Source: an uncultured Caldilineaceae bacterium
GTDB taxonomy: Bacteria > Chloroflexota > Anaerolineae > Caldilineales > Caldilineaceae
Assembly: GCA_951813625.1 (NCBI GenBank)
Contig: CATOTS010000019.1
Location: 101,191-165,190, forward strand
DNA: 64,000 nucleotides
Direction of reading: 5' to 3'
The translations under genes and the position numbers were made by a program. Below the pieces are notes generated by a model. That model ran no database searches, had not been told where the DNA came from, and worked only from the letters and a program-made list of their open reading frames with translations. Positions 34,671-42,023 of this stretch are shown one piece after another (the first letter of the stretch is position 1; the number at the start of each line of letters is the position of its first letter).

Positions 34671-35330
34671 GTGCAAGAGATCAGAAGCCGCATACTCGAG
34701 ACGTTGAAGCAGATGGGGCCGTCGTCGGCGGGAACAGTGGCCGAAAGTTTAAACGTGCCTCAGGTTACCGTCAGGTATCATCTTGATATCCTGCTGGGCG
34801 ACGATCTGATCGCGGTCTCCAAGGCCAAACGGACGCGCGCTGTCGGTCGACCGCAACAGCTCTACTCGCTGACTGCTGAAGCGGACGCCCATTTCCCCGA
34901 CAATTTCGCTCCGCTGACGGCCGGTGTCGTACGCCAATTGAAGGAGTTGCTGCCGGCCGACAAGGTGGAGGGCTGTTTCCGCTCGCTGGCCGAGGAGATG
35001 GCCCAGCCGCTTGCGAACGAGAGCCCGGCAGGCGAGAAACTGGATGAGCGCATGGAACGGGTCGTCGCCTTCCTCAACGAACGCGGCTACATGGCGCAGT
35101 GGGAGCCGGGCAACGGCCTGCTCCACACGCACAACTGTCCCTACTCCGGCGTCGCTGGCGAACACCGCGAACTGTGCTGCATGGACCTTGCGCTTATCGA
35201 ATCGCTCAGCGGACAGAGCTGCGAACGGATCGAAGCAATCGCCGACGGCGGGCGCTGTTGCAGCTATTACGTCCAGGATGACAAAGCAGACGTCGCTGTG
35301 TCGCCGCAGATGGTTGAACTGATCGTTTGA
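34671..35330 (+). CDS. sufR: SufR-like helix-turn-helix FeS regulator
   Basis: Starting at GTG 34671 (GGAG upstream), the 219-residue protein has an N-terminal winged helix (VAESLNVPQVTVRYHLDILL, about residues 23-42, and a GRPQQLYSLT wing) and a C-terminal domain with clustered cysteines: HNCPYSG, ELCCMDLAL, GQSCERIEA and GGRCCSYYV. This matches SufR and related regulators, where the cysteines bind an FeS cluster and control suf genes. Here the next genes are moaA and an A-type FeS carrier, so its regulon could link FeS and molybdenum-cofactor supply. It is probably autoregulated, since its own promoter is strong and no other is seen. The stop precedes the moaA start by 33 bp. Confidence 0.82.
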   Translation: MQEIRSRILETLKQMGPSSAGTVAESLNVPQVTVRYHLDILLGDDLIAVSKAKRTRAVGRPQQLYSLTAEADAHFPDNFAPLTAGVVRQLKELLPADKVEGCFRSLAEEMAQPLANESPAGEKLDERMERVVAFLNERGYMAQWEPGNGLLHTHNCPYSGVAGEHRELCCMDLALIESLSGQSCERIEAIADGGRCCSYYVQDDKADVAVSPQMVELIV

Positions 35331-35332
35331 AA

Positions 35333-35359
35333 ACCAAGGACTCCTTTGCAGGAGTTGGT
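35333..35359 (+). promoter_or_regulatory. Hairpin sequestering the moaA Shine-Dalgarno site
   Basis: ACCA-(AGG bulge)-ACTCCT pairs with AGGAGT-TGGT around a TTGC loop. AGGAG (35350-35354) is the ribosome-binding site for the ATG at 35364, so the stem blocks it. Confidence 0.6.
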
Positions 35360-35363
35360 AAAT

Positions 35364-36494
35364 ATGCCTACGACCGTTCGCAATCCAAATATAACCGAGC
35401 TGCCGCTGGCCGAAGCCGCGCCGGCAGAAAGTAACGGCCGCCGTTACCGGAACGGATACGGCCGTGTGACCGTGGCGCCGGCTCCAGGCGAAGACGCGCT
35501 CTCTGCCATGACCGAGCCGGTCCATGACAGCTTCGGTCGCCGCGTCCGCTATCTGCGCATCAGCCTGACAGACGCCTGTAACCTTCGCTGCGTCTACTGC
35601 ATGCCCGAAGATATGCAGTTCCGGCCGCGGCAGGAGCTGATGTCAGATGAGGAGGTCCTCTTTCTGGTCAAAGTCGGCGCCAGTTTGGGTGTCGACAAAA
35701 TCCGGCTGACGGGCGGCGAGCCGACGATTCGTCCCGGCGTGGTCGACCTGGTGCGGCAGATGGCCGCGATTCCAGGCATCCAAGACCTGGCCATGACAAC
35801 CAATGCCCTGCTCCTGGAGGAGATGGCGCAGCCGCTGGCCGACGCCGGCCTGAACCGTGTGAACATCAGCATCGATACCATCGATGCCGAAAGGTTCCGG
35901 CGCATCACCCGTTGGGGCGACATCGAGGACGTTTGGCGCGGCATCGCCGCCGCAGAACGCGCCGGCCTGCGCCCGCTCAAGCTCAACTGCGTCGTCACCC
36001 GCGGCTTCAACGAAGAGGATGTAATCGACCTGGCCCGGCTGACGTTGGAGAACGACTGGGAAGTCCGCTTTATCGAGATGATGCCCTTCGGCGAAGTGAG
36101 CGATTTCCAGCTCAGCCATGTCGTCTCCTTCCGCGAAATGCGCGAGCAGGTAGAGTCGGTCTTTGGCGAGTTGGAAGAGGCAAGCTATGATTTTGTCGAT
36201 CCCAGTCGTCCCTTCCGCATCCCCGGCGCCGCCGGCACGCTCGGCTTCATCAGCAGCGTGACCGAACCTTTCTGCCAGGGCTGCGGCCGCGTTCGGCTGA
36301 CAGCCGACGGCAAGCTGCGGCTCTGTCTATTGCGCGATGACGAAGTGGACCTCCTTTCCCCCCTGCGGAACGGCGCCGATTTCGACGAAATCAGGGCGCT
36401 GATGAAAGAGGGCTCGTTCCATAAGCCGTGGGGTCATGGTCTGGCCGCAGGCGACTTCGCCGAGAACCGGGCCATGAATCAGATCGGCGGCTGA
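35364..36494 (+). CDS. moaA: GTP 3',8-cyclase MoaA
   Basis: The 376-residue protein carries the radical SAM site C72-N-L-R-C76-V-Y-C79, the SAM-binding GGEP motif and a second cluster site C304-x2-C307-x13-C321 in FCQGCGRVRLTADGKLRLC. The C-terminal MNQIGG ends in the conserved Gly-Gly of MoaA. It converts GTP to 3',8-cH2GTP, the first step of molybdenum-cofactor synthesis. An N-terminal extension of about 55 residues precedes the radical SAM domain and is longer than in typical MoaA. No other moa or moe genes are in the window. I chose ATG 35364 because AGGAG lies 9 bp upstream. Confidence 0.93.
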   Translation: MPTTVRNPNITELPLAEAAPAESNGRRYRNGYGRVTVAPAPGEDALSAMTEPVHDSFGRRVRYLRISLTDACNLRCVYCMPEDMQFRPRQELMSDEEVLFLVKVGASLGVDKIRLTGGEPTIRPGVVDLVRQMAAIPGIQDLAMTTNALLLEEMAQPLADAGLNRVNISIDTIDAERFRRITRWGDIEDVWRGIAAAERAGLRPLKLNCVVTRGFNEEDVIDLARLTLENDWEVRFIEMMPFGEVSDFQLSHVVSFREMREQVESVFGELEEASYDFVDPSRPFRIPGAAGTLGFISSVTEPFCQGCGRVRLTADGKLRLCLLRDDEVDLLSPLRNGADFDEIRALMKEGSFHKPWGHGLAAGDFAENRAMNQIGG

Positions 36495-36595
36495 ATCGAC
36501 TGTCGCAGGAATGAACGATACGACTTACGCAATCATGTCAAATTTTCGACTGTGCAACAGACTCAGAGAGACCCATACAAGCAAGGAGAGCAGAG

Positions 36596-37021
36596 ATGGA
36601 CATCGCATTGAATGACACGCAGACGAAGACGGTTACACTGACCGAGTTGGCTGCCGAAAAGCTGGGCGGCATCCTCGAGCAGAAAGGCCTGCGCGAGACC
36701 CATGCGCTGCGCGTATTCGTCAAGGGCGGCGGCTGCGGAGGGATGCAGTACGGCATGACCTTCGACGACGACTTCCAGGACGCCGATCAGGTCTTCGAGC
36801 AGCACGGCCTGCGCGTCGTAATCGATCCAACGAGCTTCCTCTATGTCGGCGGCTCCAGCATCGACTACATCGACAACCTGATGGGCGGCGGATTCCACAT
36901 CGAGAACCCCAACGCGGCCAGCTCCTGCGGTTGCGGCAGCAGCTTCCGCACCAATGGGGCCCCGGAAGGGGCGGCGGCCGGTGCGGGCTGCGGCAGCGGC
37001 GGCGGCGGCTGCGGGCACTAG
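36596..37021 (+). CDS. A-type iron-sulfur carrier (ErpA/IscA/HesB family) with extra Cys-Gly tail
   Basis: The 141-residue protein has the A-type fold segments (LRVFVKGGGCGGMQYGM, LYVGGSSIDYID, GGGFHIENPNA) and the three conserved cysteines C47, C111 and C113. A-type carriers ferry FeS clusters from scaffold to target proteins. Unusually, the C-terminus extends by about 25 residues to AGAGCGSGGGGCGH, adding C132 and C139. The family normally ends shortly after the CGC motif. It follows moaA by 101 bp in the SufR-like region and could supply the clusters for MoaA and the upstream radical SAM and DinG proteins. The tail could be a flexible metal-binding appendage. Confidence 0.88.
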   Translation: MDIALNDTQTKTVTLTELAAEKLGGILEQKGLRETHALRVFVKGGGCGGMQYGMTFDDDFQDADQVFEQHGLRVVIDPTSFLYVGGSSIDYIDNLMGGGFHIENPNAASSCGCGSSFRTNGAPEGAAAGAGCGSGGGGCGH

Positions 37022-37139
37022 ACCCGGCAAGACCCATTCAGTTCAAGAACGGTGAGGACAGTTCTCGCTTCGTCTACGTCTCCGAAATGGGACCGGAGCG
37101 GTGGGCTGTCTCGCCTATCTCAGTCCAGGACTGATTCAA

Positions 37140-37532
37140 GTGCAGGCCAAATACTACACCTTGGAACAGGCCAAAGCCGCGCTGCCCCAGGTCAAGGCGT
37201 TGATGGGCCGGGTGCAGGAGGCGCGCTCCGAAATCATGCGGCTGCGGCCGGAGGTGTGGCCTGTCCTGCAAAAGGCGGCCAATAACGGCGGCAATGCCGC
37301 GGCCGGCGAAGTCTACACCCATTTCCACAAGTTGGAGTCGGGTGTCAAGGGCATTATGGAGATGGGCATTCTGGTCAAAGACATCGATATGGGCCTGATC
37401 GATTTCCTTTCGATCCGAAACGGGCGCGAGGTCTATCTGTGCTGGAAACACGGGGAGGACGAGCTGGCCTACTGGCACGATGTCAACGCCGGCTACGGCG
37501 GCCGGCAGCCGATCGACCCAGACGACTTCTGA
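37140..37532 (+). CDS. DUF2203-family protein
   Basis: The 130-residue protein starts at GTG 37140 (AGGA upstream) and reads KYYTLEQAKAALPQVKALMG, then VKGIMEMGILVKDIDMGLIDF and YLCWKHGEDELAYWHDVNAGY, the pattern of DUF2203. The fold is helical at the N-terminus with a short strand pair. A catalytic role is not known. It lies 118 bp after the FeS carrier and 90 bp before the rhodanese, presumably in the same transcript. Some DUF2203 proteins sit near FeS or sulfur genes, which is consistent with this neighbourhood. Confidence 0.75.
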   Translation: MQAKYYTLEQAKAALPQVKALMGRVQEARSEIMRLRPEVWPVLQKAANNGGNAAAGEVYTHFHKLESGVKGIMEMGILVKDIDMGLIDFLSIRNGREVYLCWKHGEDELAYWHDVNAGYGGRQPIDPDDF

Positions 37533-37622
37533 GTGTACCGCACTTAGTCAGATGCGCCCGGCCTGGATTGGCGCCGCACTACCAGAAGATTACCGACTGC
37601 AAGAATTCAGTGAGCAAGCGAT

Positions 37623-37994
37623 ATGCCCAATCCCTATGGCGCCCCCGAGATCACTGTGAAGGAAGTTCGTGCGAAGCAGGAGGAGGGCGAAGCCTTCATC
37701 CTTGTTGACGTGCGCGAACCGAATGAGCTGGAGTTGGCCAGTCTGCCCGAGGAAGCCTTCATCAACATGCCGCTCAGCGACCTGCGCGACCGGAGGCTCG
37801 AGGCTGTACCGGAAGCGCTGAACGAGAATAAGGAGGCCGATGTCGTCGTCTTCTGCCATAAGGGGCTGCGCAGCGCACAAGTTACCGTCTTTCTGCGTCA
37901 GCAGGGCTGGACTAACGCGGTAAGCATGGCGGGCGGAATCGACTCCTGGGCCGAAGAGATCGACGAATCCGTCGGCCGGTACAAGAGTATGTAG
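37623..37994 (+). CDS. Rhodanese-domain sulfurtransferase
   Basis: A 123-residue single-domain rhodanese with LVDVREPNELELA (about residues 27-39) and an active loop C78-H-K-G-L-R-S, where Cys78 would carry persulfide sulfur. The AGGIDSWAEEID motif closes the domain. It would transfer sulfur to an acceptor thiol, which fits the FeS/molybdenum-cofactor context (sufR-like, moaA, A-type carrier). It ends about 108 bp before the radical SAM gene. No signal peptide is visible, so it is cytoplasmic. Confidence 0.88.
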   Translation: MPNPYGAPEITVKEVRAKQEEGEAFILVDVREPNELELASLPEEAFINMPLSDLRDRRLEAVPEALNENKEADVVVFCHKGLRSAQVTVFLRQQGWTNAVSMAGGIDSWAEEIDESVGRYKSM

Positions 37995-38102
37995 TGATTA
38001 CGTGATTCGTATTCCGCAATGTAGGTTCTAGCCACCACAGACGTTGCGGACGGACCTGGCGGAAATCGAATCGCCTTTTAGTTGAACGCTGAGGAGCATC
38101 CG

Positions 38103-39560
38103 GTGGGCATGACCTGGCCCTTGAGTAAAGAACGCAAGAACGACATCGTCTGGATCGACCTGGGCGACCTCGGAGACCTCGTATATCCCCAGGGTCCGCA
38201 CGAGCAGTGGCAGGATCACGGGCTTGGTCTGTTGCGCACCATTCTGCACAACAACGGGCTCGAGACCGATATCGTCTCCACTCGCGCGGTCACCTCGTGG
38301 GAGCAGCTGGCGCGCAAGCTGTCCGGCTATAAAATGGCGCTGATGAATGTGCGCAGCTATACCTTTCCAGTCGGCCTGAAGGCCGCCCGCATCTTCAAAG
38401 AGGTCAATCCCGGCGGCCTGGTTCTCGCTGGTGGAATGCACGCAACGGTTGCGCCGGATGAGATGGAGGCCGAAGACGTATTCGACAGGATCTGCCAGGG
38501 CGCAGGCGAAGAGGTCATTGTAGAACTGGTGCGCGACCCGCACAGTTTTCCCAGGGTCTTCCGTGGACAGGGCTCCCGTTCAATGTCCGAGTGGCCGGCC
38601 ATCGATCGCGAACTGTGGCCGAAGCCCGCCGACTGGAAGGATGCAGTGTCCAATCTGCGGCCGCGGCGCGCCGTACGAGCCCTCAAGTTGGCGCGCGGCT
38701 TCAACTGGCCGATGGAGCCGGAGTGCGGTTGGGGTCCGCCGCCCGTGGCAACCATCATCACCAGCCGGGTCTGCCCGTGGCAGTGCGTATTCTGCAACGA
38801 GGCCTCCTACATCCCCAACATGGGCCGGCGCCCGGTCGGCATGATAATCGACGAGCTGAACGAGTTGGACGAGAAGTACGGCGTCGGCTCCGTTGTCATT
38901 CACGACTCGATGTTTTTCCAGAATCCGAAGTGGCTTCAGGAGTGGATCAACGAGTACCCGCGCCGCGCCAACAAGGTTTGGCCCTATTGGGCAGCGGGGC
39001 GCGCAGACACGGTGCGGCAATGGCCCGAGCTCTTCGAGGCGCTCGTGCGCGAGACGAACTGGAATCTGATCTCGATCGGCTTCGAATCGGGCAGCGACCG
39101 TATCCTCAAGCTGCTCAACAAGGAGTGTACCGAGGAGGACAACGACTTCGCCATCGATCTGGTCAACCGCATCGGCGACGAGATGGAGGCGGAAGGCAAG
39201 GAGCCGCCCGTCTTCTGGTCGAACATCATGCTCGGCATTCCCGGCGAAGCCGAGGAGGACGCCTTCAAAACGATGCGCATGATCAAACGAATGAAGCGCG
39301 TCTTCCCCTCAATCTCCTACTATGCGCCCTATCCCGGCTCCGCGCTCGGCTTTCAGCTGATCGCCGAAGGCAAAAGTCTCATGAGCAAGGACAACTATCA
39401 CCGCTTCCCCGACGACGAAAAGGTCAAGGGCGTGAACTACGGCTTCTACCGCGAGCTCCTGGCCGGCAAATTCGACGCCGAGGTGAATCAGGGCCTTTCA
39501 CAGGAAGAGCGGGAGCGCGGCTACGCCGGGCTGTACCAGCAGGCGCTGGCCAAGGCGTAG
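38103..39560 (+). CDS. B12-binding-type radical SAM protein
   Basis: The 485-residue protein starts at GTG 38103 or ATG 38109; GAGGAG lies 6 bp before the GTG. It has an N-terminal Rossmann-like domain (about residues 1-155) of the kind that binds cobalamin in such enzymes (LVLAGGMHATVAPDEM), then a radical SAM domain with C224-P-W-Q-C228-V-F-C231, VVIHDSMFF, WAAGRADTV and ISIGFESGSDRILKLLNK. The DxHxxG cobalamin ligand motif is not obvious, so the domain may have lost B12. The class includes methyltransferases and ring-forming enzymes. Two small genes follow within 3 bp and with a 4-bp overlap, so they form a tight unit. Confidence 0.82.
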   Translation: MGMTWPLSKERKNDIVWIDLGDLGDLVYPQGPHEQWQDHGLGLLRTILHNNGLETDIVSTRAVTSWEQLARKLSGYKMALMNVRSYTFPVGLKAARIFKEVNPGGLVLAGGMHATVAPDEMEAEDVFDRICQGAGEEVIVELVRDPHSFPRVFRGQGSRSMSEWPAIDRELWPKPADWKDAVSNLRPRRAVRALKLARGFNWPMEPECGWGPPPVATIITSRVCPWQCVFCNEASYIPNMGRRPVGMIIDELNELDEKYGVGSVVIHDSMFFQNPKWLQEWINEYPRRANKVWPYWAAGRADTVRQWPELFEALVRETNWNLISIGFESGSDRILKLLNKECTEEDNDFAIDLVNRIGDEMEAEGKEPPVFWSNIMLGIPGEAEEDAFKTMRMIKRMKRVFPSISYYAPYPGSALGFQLIAEGKSLMSKDNYHRFPDDEKVKGVNYGFYRELLAGKFDAEVNQGLSQEERERGYAGLYQQALAKA

Positions 39561-39563
39561 ACC

Positions 39564-39770
39564 ATGAGCAGCTTTTCCAATCCCCACTTTATGTACCTCT
39601 TCGACATGGAGAACGGCAAGAAGAAGCTCGCCTACGGACAGAGCCCGGAGGACGCGCTCGAGATCCTGCGGATTCGCCTGTCGGATGAGGAGATGGCGCA
39701 GATCAAGCCCGACCGCTACGTGAAAATCAGCCAGCGCAAGCTGCAAGAGCACGTCGACGACCTGGGATGA
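39564..39770 (+). CDS. Small protein of unknown function, radical SAM partner
   Basis: This 68-residue protein begins 3 bp after the radical SAM stop codon. It reads FMYLFDMENGKKKLAYGQS at the start, with a helical middle and a basic ISQRKLQEHV end. There is no signal peptide, cysteine or leader-peptide glycine motif, which argues against a typical modified-peptide precursor but does not exclude a partner or chaperone subunit. Its stop overlaps the start of the next gene (ATGA), so the three genes are coupled. I know no family that matches it. Confidence 0.7.
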   Translation: MSSFSNPHFMYLFDMENGKKKLAYGQSPEDALEILRIRLSDEEMAQIKPDRYVKISQRKLQEHVDDLG

Positions 39771-40120
39771 AACTCCGCTCCATTCTCCACCGCCGCTCGA
39801 ACTCTCCCACCCGCAACTCGCTGTCCGCGCCGCAAGAGCATCTTCTTCTTGCCGTGCTTTCCGGCGCCGCCCTCAAGTCGCATCGCGACATCGACGGCCG
39901 CAAGGAGTACCGGTTGCATCCCCTGGACGGAGATGCAGTCAACGTTCCCGGACAGGTCGTCCGCGCGCTGGAAGAAAGAGGACATCTGCTGAGCAATCAG
40001 AAATTTCCAGCCGCGACCCTGATTCTTTCGCAGAGTGGGCGTCGCCTGGCGCAAGAGGCGCGGGATTCTGCACTATCGAAGACGCAGCCTGCCAACCCCG
40101 CCGTGACGCCTGGCAAATGA
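39767..40120 (+). CDS. Small winged-helix-like protein of unknown function
   Basis: The 117-residue protein starts at ATG 39767, overlapping the previous stop. Its core (about residues 22-95) reads EHLLLAVLSGAALKSHRDI, then VVRALEERGHLLSNQKFP and TLILSQSGRRLAQEA, resembling a winged-helix domain with a wing and a final helix; the N-terminus is basic. It could be a DNA-binding regulator or an adaptor for the radical SAM enzyme. It ends in a Pro-rich tail. It was not recognised as a named family. Confidence 0.6.
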   Translation: MKLRSILHRRSNSPTRNSLSAPQEHLLLAVLSGAALKSHRDIDGRKEYRLHPLDGDAVNVPGQVVRALEERGHLLSNQKFPAATLILSQSGRRLAQEARDSALSKTQPANPAVTPGK

Positions 40121-40173
40121 ATTGCAAGTCAGACTGAGTCTCAGAAGCAGCAGAAGCCGGCGCTTCGCTACTC

Positions 40174-41019
40174 TCAGGGGTTCCCTGCCGCGCTTTCATC
40201 CGGCAGTACGATGCCTAGTTCCTCGGGCGTCTGCGCATCATAGGGATTGTCGAACGCAACCCTGGGAAACGTGCACTCGGCAATGTCGAAGGATTTGTCG
40301 GCTTCTTTCTCCGAAAGCCGGCGATTGATCAGTTCCGCCGCCTCGCGCACCGCGGCCACGTCGATCCCCTGGCAAACGTCGGCCACACCCCGCAGCCTGG
40401 GCAGACCGCGGCGAAACATCTTGAGCGCACCGCGCCGGTTGCCCCGTTCCATCTGCAAAAAGGCTACGCCCACCTGCAAGATGCCCTGGTAGACGTCGCG
40501 CACCGGGCGTTCCTCCTCGTTCCAGGCCAGTTCCAGGTACTCGTGCTGGTCGAAGAAACGTCCCTGGTTGAACGCCAGCAGCCCCGCGACCGCGGCCCGG
40601 CTGGGCGGGTCGCCGCAGCCCTCGAGTTGCCTGGGCGGAGGGTGAAGATGGCGGTCGACGACGGCCACCAGCTCCTCCATCATGCGGCTGCGCGCCCAGG
40701 CATGATCGGCGCCGGCCTTGCGCGCCTTCTGCAGCGTCGCCGTGTCCACGTGGCTTCCGAAAGCGTAAATCGGCGTCTGGCGTGTGTGCGGTTTCATCTT
40801 GCACTGGCGGATGGCCGTCTCCCAGTCTCCCGGCGACTTCAAGTCGAGCAGCACGAGCACGGGAAAGGCGCCCTCGACCACAGCCACGAAGCGGTCGGCC
40901 GCCTCGATCGTAACCGGCTCGCCGCCCGCGGCGCGCACCACGTCCTCCAGCCGGATCGAGAAAAAAAGGTCCGGCTCCAGGATGACAACGGTCGGCTTGA
41001 ACTGCTCATCGTATGTCAT
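40174..41019 (-). CDS. DUF309-domain protein with N-terminal receiver-like domain
   Basis: The 281-residue protein has an N-terminal receiver-like domain (about residues 8-122: VVILEPDLFF, VLVLLDLKSPGD, GSHVDTATLQKARKAGAD) followed by DUF309 (about 140-225), whose signature FNQGRFFDQHEYLELAW is complete. In the receiver, the LLDLKS region has the Asp, but the acidic start and conserved Lys positions are degenerate, so it may be a non-phosphorylated pseudo-receiver. DUF309 alone is common in bacteria with unknown function; this fusion is less common. It is divergent from xseB. The last 60 residues are charged and end with DESAAGNP. Confidence 0.75.
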   Translation of the reverse strand: MTYDEQFKPTVVILEPDLFFSIRLEDVVRAAGGEPVTIEAADRFVAVVEGAFPVLVLLDLKSPGDWETAIRQCKMKPHTRQTPIYAFGSHVDTATLQKARKAGADHAWARSRMMEELVAVVDRHLHPPPRQLEGCGDPPSRAAVAGLLAFNQGRFFDQHEYLELAWNEEERPVRDVYQGILQVGVAFLQMERGNRRGALKMFRRGLPRLRGVADVCQGIDVAAVREAAELINRRLSEKEADKSFDIAECTFPRVAFDNPYDAQTPEELGIVLPDESAAGNP

Positions 41020-41214
41020 CTGCGTCGCTCCCTTTGCGTCAGGCGCCTTCTATCCACATCCGTAGTTGACAATTCAGTCCGGACCGGCAGGGCAGGCGAG
41101 GTCCCAAAAAAGCAGGAATCTGCGGCGCCGAGCCAGCGTTAAGGCTATCATAGAACCAGCCGCCGCTTGAAATCAAATTGAGGCCTTCTCTTTGCCAGAT
41201 TGTGCGCTCCCTCT

Positions 41215-41222
41215 GGTATACT
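41215..41222 (+). promoter_or_regulatory. Extended -10 promoter upstream of xseB
   Basis: TGGTATACT provides a TG-n-TATACT element about 34 bp before the start codon; a canonical -35 is not present at the right distance. Confidence 0.5.
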
Positions 41223-41255
41223 GGGTCCATACTTGAGGGAGAAGGGAGATGACCG

Positions 41256-41507
41256 ATGGGCGACCGCGAAGAAAGTGCCGAGCAGATTGCCAGTCTATCC
41301 TACGAGGAAAGCTACCGGCAGTTGCAGGAGGTCCTTGAAAAGCTGGAGGCAGCCGATCTTCCTCTGGCAGACTCGCTGGAACTTTACGAGTCGGGTATGA
41401 AGCTGGCCGCCCGCTGCGGCGAGCTCCTGGAGGAGGCCGAACTGCGCGTCAGGAAGTGGCAGCCTGACGGCACACTTGTGGAGTTCGGCGCTGACCAGGA
41501 CCAATAA
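41256..41507 (+). CDS. xseB: Exodeoxyribonuclease VII small subunit
   Basis: The 83-residue protein has the XseB signature LSYEESYRQLQEVLEKLEAAD (residues 14-34) and the LPLADSLELYESGMKL segment. XseB forms the helical bundle that binds the large subunit XseA in exonuclease VII, which degrades single-stranded DNA. The xseA gene is not in this window. AAGGGAG lies 7 bp upstream of the ATG. The next gene starts 4 bp after the stop, so they are likely co-transcribed although functionally unrelated. Confidence 0.94.
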   Translation: MGDREESAEQIASLSYEESYRQLQEVLEKLEAADLPLADSLELYESGMKLAARCGELLEEAELRVRKWQPDGTLVEFGADQDQ

Positions 41508-41511
41508 GCCA

Positions 41512-41958
41512 ATGCAACTTCTCGGCCCCGCCTCGATTCTTTGGCTTCCTCTGAGCGTGGGCCTCCTCGTCCAGCTCTACAAGTTCCTTTTCGAGTGGAT
41601 TAGACTGCGCGATTTCGACCTCCGCGTCCTCGCCCGCGCCGGTGGCATGCCCAGCAGCCACGCCGCCATGGTCTGCAGCCTCGTTTCGGCAATCGGTTAC
41701 CGTACCGGGCCTCGCAGCGATCTCTTTGCCCTGGCCGCCCTCTTCGCGCTCATCGTGATGTACGATGCCACCGGCGTACGACAGGCCGCCGGCAAACAAG
41801 CGGTTGTCCTGAATCAGATCCTGCGCGAGCTGTTCAGCGGCCAGCCGGTCAGCGAAGAGGAGTTGAAGGAGCTCATCGGCCACTCGCCCACCGAGGTCTA
41901 CGTCGGCGCACTCGTCGGCGTACTCTATACCGTGCTTTGGTTCCAGCTGGCCCAATGA
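41512..41958 (+). CDS. Divergent PAP2-family (DUF212) membrane protein
   Basis: From ATG 41512 the 148-residue protein has three or four membrane segments and the GGMPSSHAAMVCSLVSAIGY motif (about residues 44-63) of DUF212, a divergent PAP2/phosphatase-like family. Further marks are ALIVMYDATGVRQAAGKQA and the LKELIGHSPTEVYVGALVG region near the C-terminus. The SSH motif carries the would-be catalytic His of the PAP2 superfamily. A substrate is unknown, perhaps a lipid phosphate. It follows xseB by 4 bp and is convergent with the M20 peptidase, 65 bp away. Confidence 0.88.
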   Translation: MQLLGPASILWLPLSVGLLVQLYKFLFEWIRLRDFDLRVLARAGGMPSSHAAMVCSLVSAIGYRTGPRSDLFALAALFALIVMYDATGVRQAAGKQAVVLNQILRELFSGQPVSEEELKELIGHSPTEVYVGALVGVLYTVLWFQLAQ

Positions 41959-42023
41959 TCTCTCTGCCCCCTGATCCCTCTGCCCGCGGACCCGCCTCTA
42001 CGCTGCCGCCTCACTCCCTACTA

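Noticed and set aside
39564..39770. Radical-SAM-modified peptide precursor (RiPP)
   Set aside because: There is no leader/core boundary, double glycine or clustered Cys/Ser/Thr core; a partner protein is more likely.
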